A stretch of DNA of 25,360 bases, taken from the NCBI GenBank assembly GCA_039182435.1, contig JBCDCC010000007.1, forward strand, positions 1-25,360, in the 5' to 3' direction. Of the stretch, positions 7,246-15,757 are shown in pieces (position 1 is the first letter of the stretch; every line of letters starts with the position of its first letter). The notes beneath the pieces are model-generated. The model ran no database searches. It saw only the letters and a program-made list of their open reading frames with translations, and was not told the origin of the DNA. This stretch comes from JBCCKC01 sp039182435 (GTDB lineage Bacteria; Verrucomicrobiota; Verrucomicrobiia; Opitutales; Coraliomargaritaceae). A program made the translations under genes and the position numbers.

Positions 7246-10047
7246 ATGGACACCCATCGCATCACGAGAGGCCCACGCATCGCCGCCTTCATTTCCCTAC
7301 CCATCGCCGTCTTGTTACTGGCGAGCTGCCAAACCACTGACGACAGCTCAGAAGAAGCCAGCTCATGGGTCGATTCGCTCAACGAGTCCACCGCGACCAT
7401 CCCGATTGAAGCCAGCATCACCGACTCCCCCCTCGGCACCCCCTCCACACAGGCTTACATGGGTGCCAACACCCCCAGCGGGAAGCCGAAGAATTTCACC
7501 TCTCCCGTCGCCGCAAGCGGAGCTTCAGCCGCCGCGAGCACTGCCGCCAGACAGGCACAACGCAACCAACAGAGCCGCTGGGGCGTGAATCGAAACCCAC
7601 AGCCAGCTGTCAACCAAAGCGATGGCCGCTCCGTTGTCGTCAACGTCAATCAATCGGTCGAATCAGGCAACTCCGAGGCCGAAGAACAGGCACAGCAAGA
7701 GACTCAGACCTCTCTTCTCGAACAACTCTACTTCGGTCAGTTCAAGCGTCAGGCAAATCGAAAGATTCAACAATTTGGCTACGACATTTTCGTCCAGCCT
7801 GAATCGGATACCTCAGCAATCGACGATGCACCCGATGACAGTCCCCAAAACGCAACCGGCCCCATCCCCGGGAACTACATCATCGGGCCTGACGATGAAG
7901 TCACACTCTCACTCAGCGGCAGCGTCGATGCTTTCTATAGCCTCAAAGTGGACCGCGACGGCATGCTCACAGTGCCCGATTTTGGCCCGATCAGCGTCGC
8001 TGGTATCAAATACGCTGATCTCTACGACCATATACTCTCCTTTCTGAATGAGCGCCGCGTCAACTTCGACCTCGTCGTCTCCCTCGGCAGACTGCGCACG
8101 ATCCAGATTCAAATCATCGGCAGCGCCGAAGCGCCCGGCATGGTTGAAGTCTCCAGCCTCGCCTCCCCCATCGAGGCAATTGCCGCCGTCGGCGGGGCAA
8201 GCAAGGAGGGTTCCCTTCGTAAAGTGGAACTCCAGCGCATGGGCGAAAGCACCCGCACCATCGATCTCTACGACTACCTGCTCGCAGGCAGCACCAAGCC
8301 GGAAATGCTTCAGCTGCAAGACGGAGACACGCTCTACATCCCACCCATAGGCCCGACAATCGGTGTCGCAGGATACGTCCTGCGCCCCGCTATCTACGAG
8401 CTTCCGGGAGACGAGCTGACTGTCGGCGATGCCTTAGCCCTCGCCGGAGGGCTCACCCCTTTTTCATTCACGCCACTCGCCCATATTGAGCGCACCGTCA
8501 ACGGGCGCGACCGCCAAAAGTCAGACGTCACACTCGATAAAAAAGGTCTTTCCCAAAAGATGAGCAACGGCGAGCTCCTCCTGATCGAAGCCGTCGATGA
8601 TACCCGCCAAACTCTCGTCCGTATCGAGGGCGAAGTCGCCCGCCCCGGAGATTACGAATACAGCGCCGGACTGAAGATCGCCGATCTGGTCAAGCGCGCC
8701 GATGGGCTGACGATTAATGCCTACCTGCCTCAGGTATTCATCTCTCGCCAAATTGGCACCTCCAGTCACATCGACTCCATCCCCGGCCGCACAGGCCACC
8801 AACAGACTAGACGCGTCCTCGTCGCCAATTTAGAGAAAGCCCTCGGAGGTGATCCACAACACAATCTTGAGCTGATGCCACTCGATCTCATAACCATCCG
8901 CTCCTTCACCAACTCTCAAACCAAAGCCACCGTCGAGATCATCGGCTCAGTCCGCCGTCCCGGAAAGTATGAACTCACCGCCGGTATGAGCGTGAAAGAC
9001 CTCGTCGCCATCGCAGGCAACCCCACCGACGATGCCTTCTACGATGAGGCCGAGCTCGTGCGCCGCTACTTTGATGAATCCACCCGTCGCCTCGACGCCA
9101 AGCGCTATCGCTTTGATCTGAGCAAAGCCCTAGAAACCGAAACTGGCAAACACGGCCCAGACAACCCACAGCTTCTCAACGGCGATAAGCTGATCATACG
9201 CCAACTCCAGAAGGCTGAGATTCGTGTCCGTATCGACGGCCGAGTGCGCTTCCCCGGTGAGTATATCTTCGAATCCGGCGCACAAATCACAGACCTGATG
9301 AAAGCAGCAGGTGGCCTACTTGATGACGCCGACCTGCGAGCCGCTGCATTCACACGAATCAGCACACGCCAGCTCCAGCAACAGCGCCTCAACAATCTCA
9401 AAGAACGCACCCGCCGCATCTATGACGGCGCTCTCGAAGAAATGGTGCGCGTCGGCCAGCCCAACGAAGCCCTCGCCGCAAAGGTCGCCCAAGTCCAAAC
9501 AGAAGACACCATTAACCGACTCAGCAGCCTTCAGGCTACCGGGCGCATCGTGCTCCCCTTTACGCGTGAAGACTTCCCCGAGAGCAACTACAACCTCAAG
9601 TTGGAAAATGGCGACCGCCTAGACATCCCTCAGGCCCACCAGACGATTAGCGTCGCGGGCCACGTCTTCAGTCCACTCAGCTTTGTCGCCGATAGTGCCA
9701 GCACCGTCGAAAGTGCGCTTGATCTCGCCGGCGGCCCCACTGAATTTGCCGATGAAGACCTCCTCTATGTCGTCCGCGCAGACGGTAGTGTTGAGAGCGT
9801 CGCCCAGAAGCCACCACGGCTCAGCAAAAAGACAAAGCTACTCGCGGGCGATGTCCTCCTCGTGCCTAGGCAACCAATCGAGCGCGGCCTCACCTCACAA
9901 GCCATGGATATCATTCGAGTCGCACGCCAACTGGCTGAAGTCGGCCTCCTCAGTTCACAAATCGGAGAAGATGTTGATGCCACTGTTATCAGTCCCTTCG
10001 ACGCCAACCGCAACGTGAACGCATCCGAGATCCTCGATAATCTCTAA
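7246..10047 (+). CDS. Outer-membrane polysaccharide export (OPX/Wza-type) lipoprotein with about six SLBB domains
   Basis: 933 residues, against about 380 for E. coli Wza. The signal peptide ends in a lipobox, LLAS-C28, so it should be a lipoprotein. A low-complexity linker rich in Ser, Ala, Asn and Gln covers about 29-205. A Poly_export (PES) domain follows at about 208-285 (NYIIGPDDEVTLSLSG, VDRDGMLTVPDFG). SLBB-type repeats begin near 288, 371, 457, 562, 660 and 800, each with a pattern like VxIxGxVxRPGxYE followed by a helix ending in AGG. A charged helical insert (about 705-765) separates the last two repeats. A helix near 881-905 and a short tail end the protein. It should form the outer-membrane and periplasmic export channel for the polymer made by this locus. 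It is last in the operon, 75 bases after the unknown exported gene, and converges with a small minus-strand gene over 11 bases. Confidence 0.92.
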   Translation: MDTHRITRGPRIAAFISLPIAVLLLASCQTTDDSSEEASSWVDSLNESTATIPIEASITDSPLGTPSTQAYMGANTPSGKPKNFTSPVAASGASAAASTAARQAQRNQQSRWGVNRNPQPAVNQSDGRSVVVNVNQSVESGNSEAEEQAQQETQTSLLEQLYFGQFKRQANRKIQQFGYDIFVQPESDTSAIDDAPDDSPQNATGPIPGNYIIGPDDEVTLSLSGSVDAFYSLKVDRDGMLTVPDFGPISVAGIKYADLYDHILSFLNERRVNFDLVVSLGRLRTIQIQIIGSAEAPGMVEVSSLASPIEAIAAVGGASKEGSLRKVELQRMGESTRTIDLYDYLLAGSTKPEMLQLQDGDTLYIPPIGPTIGVAGYVLRPAIYELPGDELTVGDALALAGGLTPFSFTPLAHIERTVNGRDRQKSDVTLDKKGLSQKMSNGELLLIEAVDDTRQTLVRIEGEVARPGDYEYSAGLKIADLVKRADGLTINAYLPQVFISRQIGTSSHIDSIPGRTGHQQTRRVLVANLEKALGGDPQHNLELMPLDLITIRSFTNSQTKATVEIIGSVRRPGKYELTAGMSVKDLVAIAGNPTDDAFYDEAELVRRYFDESTRRLDAKRYRFDLSKALETETGKHGPDNPQLLNGDKLIIRQLQKAEIRVRIDGRVRFPGEYIFESGAQITDLMKAAGGLLDDADLRAAAFTRISTRQLQQQRLNNLKERTRRIYDGALEEMVRVGQPNEALAAKVAQVQTEDTINRLSSLQATGRIVLPFTREDFPESNYNLKLENGDRLDIPQAHQTISVAGHVFSPLSFVADSASTVESALDLAGGPTEFADEDLLYVVRADGSVESVAQKPPRLSKKTKLLAGDVLLVPRQPIERGLTSQAMDIIRVARQLAEVGLLSSQIGEDVDATVISPFDANRNVNASEILDNL

Positions 10048-10058
10048 GACATAGAAGA

Positions 10059-10448
10059 CTACGGAAAGCTAGAACCCTCAGCCGAGGCCTCAGGCATACG
10101 TTTCATACGGGCGACCCAGCCCGCGTATTGTAGACGATCCGACTCAGCTAGCTGCGCATACTTCGCCGGGTCACTCTCCCGCAATTCAGGCTGAGCAGTC
10201 TGCTCTGGGCATTCAGCCAGACAAAGCATGTCTCGATAGTCACGGCACGCTATCGCTACTGTTTCCTCCAAACGATCGAGCTGCCCATCAGCAACTTTCA
10301 GGCAGGCCGCCCAGACTCGCGGCAGCTCAGGATGAAACGATTGGAGACCATATCTGGACAAAACACGCCTTGCTTCAGCCCGCTTGGCTTCCTCCGGAAA
10401 GCCATGCATGACAATTCGCGCCACATCATCCATCGATTCAATCTTCAT
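10059..10448 (-). CDS. Small soluble protein of unknown function
   Basis: 129 residues; not recognised. Its reality is supported by an excellent ribosome site (AGGAG seven bases before the ATG), better than those of most genes here, and by a codon-rich frame filling the space between the terminator and the export gene. There is no signal peptide or transmembrane helix. The protein looks mainly helical and charged, with cysteines at 49, 68, 76 and 80, the last two as C-LAE-C. The C-terminus is Ser/Glu/Pro-rich and looks disordered. It lies immediately downstream of the intrinsic terminator that ends the sugar-phosphate transferase gene, so it either has its own promoter in the short gap or depends on read-through. 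No function is proposed. Confidence 0.62.
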   Translation of the reverse strand: MKIESMDDVARIVMHGFPEEAKRAEARRVLSRYGLQSFHPELPRVWAACLKVADGQLDRLEETVAIACRDYRDMLCLAECPEQTAQPELRESDPAKYAQLAESDRLQYAGWVARMKRMPEASAEGSSFP

Positions 10449-10469
10449 CTAGAACTCCTAATTCGTATC

Positions 10470-10532
10470 CCAAAAATAAATACAAAACAAATAAGGCTGG
10501 CGGATCTCTTTCGAGCGCACCACCAGCCTTAT
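10470..10532 (-). terminator. Rho-independent terminator after the sugar-phosphate transferase gene
   Basis: Read on the minus strand, a perfect 10-bp stem (ATAAGGCTGG at 10532-10523 with CCAGCCTTAT at 10500-10491) encloses a 22-base loop. It is followed directly by a T-rich tract with several T runs down to about 10470. It lies 52 bases past the stop of the gene at 10585 and only about 40 bases before the ATG of the small unknown gene. Confidence 0.85.
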
Positions 10533-10584
10533 CACTCATCCGGTTCTCTACCAACTTCTACATACCATTAAAAATTGAAACGGA

Positions 10585-12051
10585 TTAGTAAGCGTTCTGG
10601 TTCGACTTCAGCGTTTTCAGCATGATGACAATATCGAACCAGAAGCTGGCACGCTCGATATATTCGATATCACAAGCGATCCGTGAACTAAGATCTGTAT
10701 CACCGCGCCAGCCGTTGACTTGCGCCCAACCCGTGAGCCCAGGCTTCACCGTATGGCGCAGATTGTAGTAATCGATATTGGATTTGAAATCCTTGATCAA
10801 CTCTGGGCGTTCGGGACGAGGCCCGACCAAGCTCATCTCACCCTTCAACACATTCCAAAACTGCGGCAACTCATCGATATTATACTTTCGCATAAACGCA
10901 CCCACTTCCAAACGGCGGGGATCATTCTCCTGGCACCATTGTGCACCCTTTGCACTTTCCGCATCGAGGCGCATCGAACGAATCTTGATAATTTCAAACT
11001 CTTGACCGTTGCGCGAAGTGCGCACTTGGCGGTAGAAGACTGGGCCCGGCGACTCGCGATGCACACGCCAGCAGAAGTAGGCTATGACTGGCGAAAAGGC
11101 GATCAGACCAAAGAGCCCGCCTACAATATCCACGAAGCGCTTCAATGCCGCATTGCCGACTCCATCCAAAGGGCGACACGACTGCGTCAGCAGTGGCACA
11201 CCTTGCACCGTCTCCACACTCAGGCAGGAACTCATCGTCGTGATCTCTCCCGGAAGGACCATGAAATCGATCATCTCTCGGGCACAGGCCTTCTGAATCT
11301 CGATCTTTGACTCTAAGCTGATCTCTGAATCTGCCAACAAAACCGTATCAAATCCACCTGAGGCAATGACTGTAGAGTAATCCTGTAATCCACCCCAACG
11401 CTGGACCTCATCCGGTAAGCGAGAGAGATCCGTTTCCCCTGAAGGGCTAACAACCCGAGTGATATTCAGCGGAAAGAGTGAGTCCTTAGAACGTGAGTAA
11501 TCGATAACGTTCTGCACCCGTTCGTTATAACCGATCACCATCGTATTGAACTTCATGAAGCGGGCAAAGAACTTACGGACGATGATCCCGACCAAAAAGT
11601 AACGCCAGCAGACTAATAAGCTAAACATAATCAAGAAAGAGAGGAGAATATAAACGACAGGTAGCGTGGCCGACATTTCGAAACAAAGCGACAGCGCACA
11701 AAATGAAACGGCCCACCAGGTAAGCGTCTTACCCGCCAGAGCGATGCTGATTAAAGGCCTAACGACCAACTTACGCTTATACTGCTTGGCCAGCACCATA
11801 AAAATCATGATTGAGACGTAGAGTGAAAACACCTGTGGGTAGAAATTCATCTCACCACCCACGAGTCCAACAAACGGTAGCACCACAATCTGAGAGAGAA
11901 ATAACCAGTAGGCATAGAAGAGACCCATCATGAAAGCGATCGCGTCTCCAATAAAGAGTGCTAAGGTAATACTGCGTATGCTCGACTCACGAAATTCCCG
12001 ATCGGAGACAAGAGCGTCTAATTTAAGATTATGGACGATTAGTGGTTTCAT
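10585..12051 (-). CDS. Undecaprenyl-phosphate hexose-1-phosphate transferase (WcaJ/WbaP-type initiating enzyme)
   Basis: Catalyses the first step of EPS repeat-unit assembly, moving a hexose-1-phosphate (often glucose or galactose) from UDP-sugar to undecaprenyl phosphate. 488 residues, the usual long form. N-terminal transmembrane helices lie at about 30-160, then a CoA-binding-like cytosolic domain (about 165-290, starting NTMVIGYNERV). The catalytic bacterial sugar transferase domain covers about 300-488: KRFVDIVGG, the reentrant hydrophobic helix with FSPV, SPGPVFYRQVR, EIIKIRSMR, the catalytic pair D393-E394 in NIDELPQFWNVLKG, SLVGPRPERPE, KPGLTGWAQVNGWRG, and the typical C-terminus NQNAY. 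The exact sugar cannot be read from sequence. It is downstream of the GT4 gene on the same strand across an AT-rich 133-base spacer, and is followed by a strong terminator. Confidence 0.93.
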   Translation of the reverse strand: MKPLIVHNLKLDALVSDREFRESSIRSITLALFIGDAIAFMMGLFYAYWLFLSQIVVLPFVGLVGGEMNFYPQVFSLYVSIMIFMVLAKQYKRKLVVRPLISIALAGKTLTWWAVSFCALSLCFEMSATLPVVYILLSFLIMFSLLVCWRYFLVGIIVRKFFARFMKFNTMVIGYNERVQNVIDYSRSKDSLFPLNITRVVSPSGETDLSRLPDEVQRWGGLQDYSTVIASGGFDTVLLADSEISLESKIEIQKACAREMIDFMVLPGEITTMSSCLSVETVQGVPLLTQSCRPLDGVGNAALKRFVDIVGGLFGLIAFSPVIAYFCWRVHRESPGPVFYRQVRTSRNGQEFEIIKIRSMRLDAESAKGAQWCQENDPRRLEVGAFMRKYNIDELPQFWNVLKGEMSLVGPRPERPELIKDFKSNIDYYNLRHTVKPGLTGWAQVNGWRGDTDLSSRIACDIEYIERASFWFDIVIMLKTLKSNQNAY

Positions 12052-12184
12052 GGGCCCCTAAATTAGGATACTTACCCTGGTCAACAACCCCTAAACAAAC
12101 GTATTGGAGATTTTACAATATTATTTACGCTTTTCTCTTTTTTGTTAGTTTTTGAGTAACTAAAAATAAATTTTTAGATGAAAT

Positions 12185-13396
12185 CTAATTGAGAAATACG
12201 TTCACTCGCGTAGAAATATCACGCACATCAAAATGCGCCTCCGCATACTTTCGAGCATTCGCCCCCATGGCTCCATCAGATTGATTCAGCAAACAATCCG
12301 CATGCTCCAAAAAGGACTCCAGATCATCCGGCTCACAGCAAAACCCGGCTCGTGCGTCCTGAGTAATTTGCGCCGCAGGATTCGAAAAAGGCATCGCCAG
12401 TAGGAGCGGACGGCCTGCACAGAGATAGGACAATACCTTCGAAGGCACACAATAGTGACCCGCATCCGGATGTAACGTCGCAATCAATACGCTCGAAGTC
12501 GCCAGAACATCCTGAACGACCTCAATCGGCTGAAAAGGCAACACGATGAGAGTGCCTCCGAGGTCTAAAACGCTCGCTTGTTCCTGCAGAAAATCGGCTC
12601 CTGGGCCTTCGGCGATGACCACAACACGCACATGCTCATTATCTCGGTAGACCTTAGCCAACTCTAGTAGAAGCTCCGGGTTGTGCTTCAGACCCATCGT
12701 GCCCGAATACATGAAGCAGAACTTACCTGCCAAGCCTTGCTGCCTCGACCATTCGTTTTCCTGAGCGCGCACAGGATAGCGCTCCAAGTCTGCCCAGTTT
12801 TCGACCGTTGTCATCGAGTCTTCGAGACAGCCCATCGAGCGGATCGGCTCCCTGAAGGCCTCCGAGATGACCACGATATGATCGCTCTTCAGGATTAGGC
12901 GACGCTCCCACTGCTTGAAAAACATCCCAGCAGCCGCCCCCGCGATTGAAAACTTCGATGTCAGGACGGAAGCAACCGCTTCACCGTAGAGATCCTGCAC
13001 CCAAAAAACGAATTTAGCCCCGACATCATTTGCCGCTTTCTGCATCAACGACTGCACATGCGTGGGCGCATTTGAAGAGATCACAATACTCGGCCGTTCA
13101 CGACGGATCGCCTCAGCAAGCTTGCGCCCATAGGCACGCTCCAAACTGAAGCGTTTCGGGAACGAATATTTCACCGCCTGATAATCTCCGTCCATTTCGA
13201 CAGGAAGCTGGCGGTAGTTCGACTCTCTTCCTGAGTCTGCAGTTTCAGCATTTCGAGATACTGACAGTAGCTCAACGTAAGCATGTGTCACCTTCTCATG
13301 GGTCTCGGCCAACTCTTTGGTCAGCGAGAAAAGAAACTGATACGCACCAAAATCGTGGAAGAAAATCCTGTGCTTTGACTTGATTGGAGTGACCAT
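12185..13396 (-). CDS. GT4-family glycosyltransferase (WcaI-like)
   Basis: 403 residues with a GT-B two-domain layout. The N-terminal half contains RPSIVISSNAP, FVFWVQDLYGEAV and HIVVISEAF. The C-terminal donor-binding half contains FCFMYSGTMGLKHNPELLLE, VVVIAEGPG and VPSKVLSYLCAGRPLLLAMP. These match glycosyltransferases of the WcaI / colanic-acid and capsule group. The usual EX7E motif is modified in the PSK-type way known in that group. It should add one sugar to the lipid-linked repeat unit on the cytosolic side. The ATG shares one base with the upstream sulfotransferase stop (TAATG), indicating translational coupling. Donor and acceptor sugars cannot be told. Confidence 0.88.
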   Translation of the reverse strand: MVTPIKSKHRIFFHDFGAYQFLFSLTKELAETHEKVTHAYVELLSVSRNAETADSGRESNYRQLPVEMDGDYQAVKYSFPKRFSLERAYGRKLAEAIRRERPSIVISSNAPTHVQSLMQKAANDVGAKFVFWVQDLYGEAVASVLTSKFSIAGAAAGMFFKQWERRLILKSDHIVVISEAFREPIRSMGCLEDSMTTVENWADLERYPVRAQENEWSRQQGLAGKFCFMYSGTMGLKHNPELLLELAKVYRDNEHVRVVVIAEGPGADFLQEQASVLDLGGTLIVLPFQPIEVVQDVLATSSVLIATLHPDAGHYCVPSKVLSYLCAGRPLLLAMPFSNPAAQITQDARAGFCCEPDDLESFLEHADCLLNQSDGAMGANARKYAEAHFDVRDISTRVNVFLN

Positions 13397-14244
13397 TACC
13401 AGTTCATCCCCTCCTCGTATCCCAGCTCGATTAAAAGCTCGCCTGCATATTCCTTGAACAAGTCCTTCAACGAATCATCAAAACTCGCCACCCACTTGCC
13501 CTTTTTGCCTGAGCGGAAGGTATGCGAACGCTCTGGGTTCACATTCTCGATCGCCTTCTGCTGATACTCGGCCAGATCGTAGGCCTCACCTGTCTTCGAC
13601 CAGTGGTGAGTGATCATTGAATTGATCTGGGCCTCACTCTCCTCGCCTCGGAGATCTTCGAACTTGAGGGCCATGACCCCAGGGCGCTCAATCCAAGGCA
13701 GATACTTTCTGAAGCGCACACCAATATTGGGATAATCAAAAGGCAGCTTCCCTTCGCGATCCCCTTCGATCGCAAAACGCAGGCGCTCCTTTTCATCATG
13801 CATTCCCTTGTAAACCGAATGCAAGCGGTGCCACTTGTTCATACAGTATAGATAGTGAGACTCCGAAAGCACTACATCACGTAAGTCTCGGTAGATAAAA
13901 TAGTGCACCGCATTGAGCTCCCTGAGCTCATTTTCGGCTTCCTCCGAAAAATAGAGATGCGCACCGGCCATCTCATCATTGGCCATTACTGAGATGCGGT
14001 CCGCCATCGACTCTCCGCAGCGCTCCCGTAGCGTAAAGGACGGTGACGACGGCAGAAAGTAGCCCCAATCACGGATACCCGGCAATGGCTCCAAAATCTG
14101 GATGAGTAAATGTGTCCCGCTCTTAGGAAAGGAGTTCGCAATGACTGGATTTCTTGGCTTCGAATGGTCCGTATAAAATTTGCGATACGCCATCGCTGAA
14201 TAGCGAATGGCCTTCTTGCCAACGACTGATTTTCGAAAATTCAT
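13396..14244 (-). CDS. Sulfotransferase (PAPS-dependent, cytosolic-type domain)
   Basis: 282 residues with the sulfotransferase fold signatures. The 5'-phosphosulfate loop is SFPKSGTH at 38-45, with K41 the expected catalytic lysine. The 3'-phosphate motif is YRDLRDVVLSESHY at 118-131, with R119 and S127 as the expected ligands. A C-terminal FRSGKKGKWVASF (243-255) corresponds to the family's RKGxxGxW element. No signal peptide or membrane segment is seen, so it should use cytosolic PAPS. A good ribosome site (AAAGGAAA) precedes the ATG. It sits between the flippase gene (16-base gap) and the coupled GT4 gene. Context implies that it sulfates the EPS repeat unit before flipping. The acceptor is inferred, not seen. 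Confidence 0.88.
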   Translation of the reverse strand: MNFRKSVVGKKAIRYSAMAYRKFYTDHSKPRNPVIANSFPKSGTHLLIQILEPLPGIRDWGYFLPSSPSFTLRERCGESMADRISVMANDEMAGAHLYFSEEAENELRELNAVHYFIYRDLRDVVLSESHYLYCMNKWHRLHSVYKGMHDEKERLRFAIEGDREGKLPFDYPNIGVRFRKYLPWIERPGVMALKFEDLRGEESEAQINSMITHHWSKTGEAYDLAEYQQKAIENVNPERSHTFRSGKKGKWVASFDDSLKDLFKEYAGELLIELGYEEGMNW

Positions 14245-14260
14245 AAGTTTCCTTTCTGGC

Positions 14261-15538
14261 TCATAGACTAAGGTTCTCTTTCTTCTTCGCTTCGTAGATC
14301 GACTTATACGCGTAGCGCATGGATAACATGCCGGCAGCCGGGATCAGCGGGCTGAGCCAAAAGTATGGGGTGGCTGCCATCAAAAAGACTCCGGTCGCCG
14401 AAAGCAGTAGAACGCACATTGAGAGCAACAGGCTTTGCGACTGGGCTTCGAAGGCGTAAATAAGCACCTCGTAGGGAGGAAACAGAGAGATACAGCCATA
14501 CCCCATAATAAGTGCCAGCAGGAGCCCAATGGCGCGCCAATCGAAAGGCACCCCCACCATCTGCGCCGCGATGTAGGCAAAGACAGGCAAACTGATAGCG
14601 GCCGCCACAACGACCAATCGTATGCGCTTATACTTTCCGAAGAACGCACGCTCTATAGCCTCAAAATCTTTCGCATAGGCCAAGCCCGGCAGTGTTGAAT
14701 ACATCACATTATTAAATGAGATCACCGGAAACATCGGAATCATTAGGAAGCGCGCAAAGAAGGTGTAGATAAAGATATCGCCCCCTTCTAAGAGATTATA
14801 GAGCACCCAAATATCGATTTGCGGTAAGATGCTTAAGATCGCGACCGGCAAGATCATCGCGATACTGAAAGTTGCATGCTTGCCTTGGGAACCCTCCAGT
14901 GAAGCCACATCAGTCCGCCACTGAGACAAACGACCTATCAGCAGAAAATGTATGATATTGCAGCCCATCAACGCAGCAACGAGGGCGGGCATAAGCGGCA
15001 GTCCGCAGACAAAGAACAAGCCAATCGCCACAAAGTTGGGAGCGATCACAAAATTCAGCCGCGAGCAATGAAAGTTCTTATAGCCGTTGGACAGCCCGCA
15101 GAGCATCATAAGCATTGCCACTTGTAAGATTCCCGCAGCGACAAGAAAAACTGGCAAATTCCCAAAATTGAAAGACTGCGGATTAAAGGTCAGCGCAAGC
15201 ACACTGAGCAGCGTGACTTTTACCAGCGCCGCCAGCACCAAATGCTTCTTCAAGAAGTTTCCGGATCGGTCGCGGTCACGTATGACCCAAGACGGAGCCC
15301 TCGAATAAAGGCCTAGCGATGCAAAGCTGCCCCCAGAATAGACAATGCTGTAAAAGCCAAGAAAGATGCCAGCCTCCGTTAAGCCGAACTTCATCTTCGA
15401 AAAATAAGCGAGTAAGATGAAGGATAAAAATGCGCCTCCACCGTAGAACATGCTGAACAAAAGACGCAGGTCCCCGGAAAGAATAGACCGTATCCTCTCG
15501 CCAATATCTCTACATCTTAAATGAGCTACGTTATTCAT
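14261..15538 (-). CDS. Wzx-like polysaccharide flippase (MOP superfamily)
   Basis: 425 residues with about 12 hydrophobic membrane-spanning stretches and short polar loops. This is the size and topology of Wzx/RfbX-type lipid-linked oligosaccharide flippases. There are no strong short motifs, as expected for this divergent family. Charged residues sit at some helix ends, for example SRAPSWVIRDRDRSG near residues 79-93 and EAIERAFFGKYKRIR in the second half. It is first in a minus-strand operon with the sulfotransferase and GT4 genes. An AAGGAT close to the ATG may serve as ribosome site. The family call relies on topology plus operon context; the presence of every other Wzx/Wzy-pathway member in this locus supports it. 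Confidence 0.8.
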   Translation of the reverse strand: MNNVAHLRCRDIGERIRSILSGDLRLLFSMFYGGGAFLSFILLAYFSKMKFGLTEAGIFLGFYSIVYSGGSFASLGLYSRAPSWVIRDRDRSGNFLKKHLVLAALVKVTLLSVLALTFNPQSFNFGNLPVFLVAAGILQVAMLMMLCGLSNGYKNFHCSRLNFVIAPNFVAIGLFFVCGLPLMPALVAALMGCNIIHFLLIGRLSQWRTDVASLEGSQGKHATFSIAMILPVAILSILPQIDIWVLYNLLEGGDIFIYTFFARFLMIPMFPVISFNNVMYSTLPGLAYAKDFEAIERAFFGKYKRIRLVVVAAAISLPVFAYIAAQMVGVPFDWRAIGLLLALIMGYGCISLFPPYEVLIYAFEAQSQSLLLSMCVLLLSATGVFLMAATPYFWLSPLIPAAGMLSMRYAYKSIYEAKKKENLSL

Positions 15539-15757
15539 ATCCTTATAGGGTGGATACGAAAAACTAACTTAGATTGGAGAAGACAAACTCAAACAAGGTA
15601 AAGGACCTGTAAATTCTAACGTTTTTACATTAATCCATTATTATCGACCATAAAGCTACGTAGAAAGGTGAGCGAAAGACACTACAGTCTCCCGTCAAAA
15701 TACAGAGAAAAGCTAACGAGGTATCAACTCCCCGAAATCGCAGCCGATCTGTCGGAA

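Noticed and set aside
12160..12177. AT-only hairpin after the GT4 stop as a terminator.
   Set aside because: The stem is almost entirely A-T and no T run follows on the minus strand.
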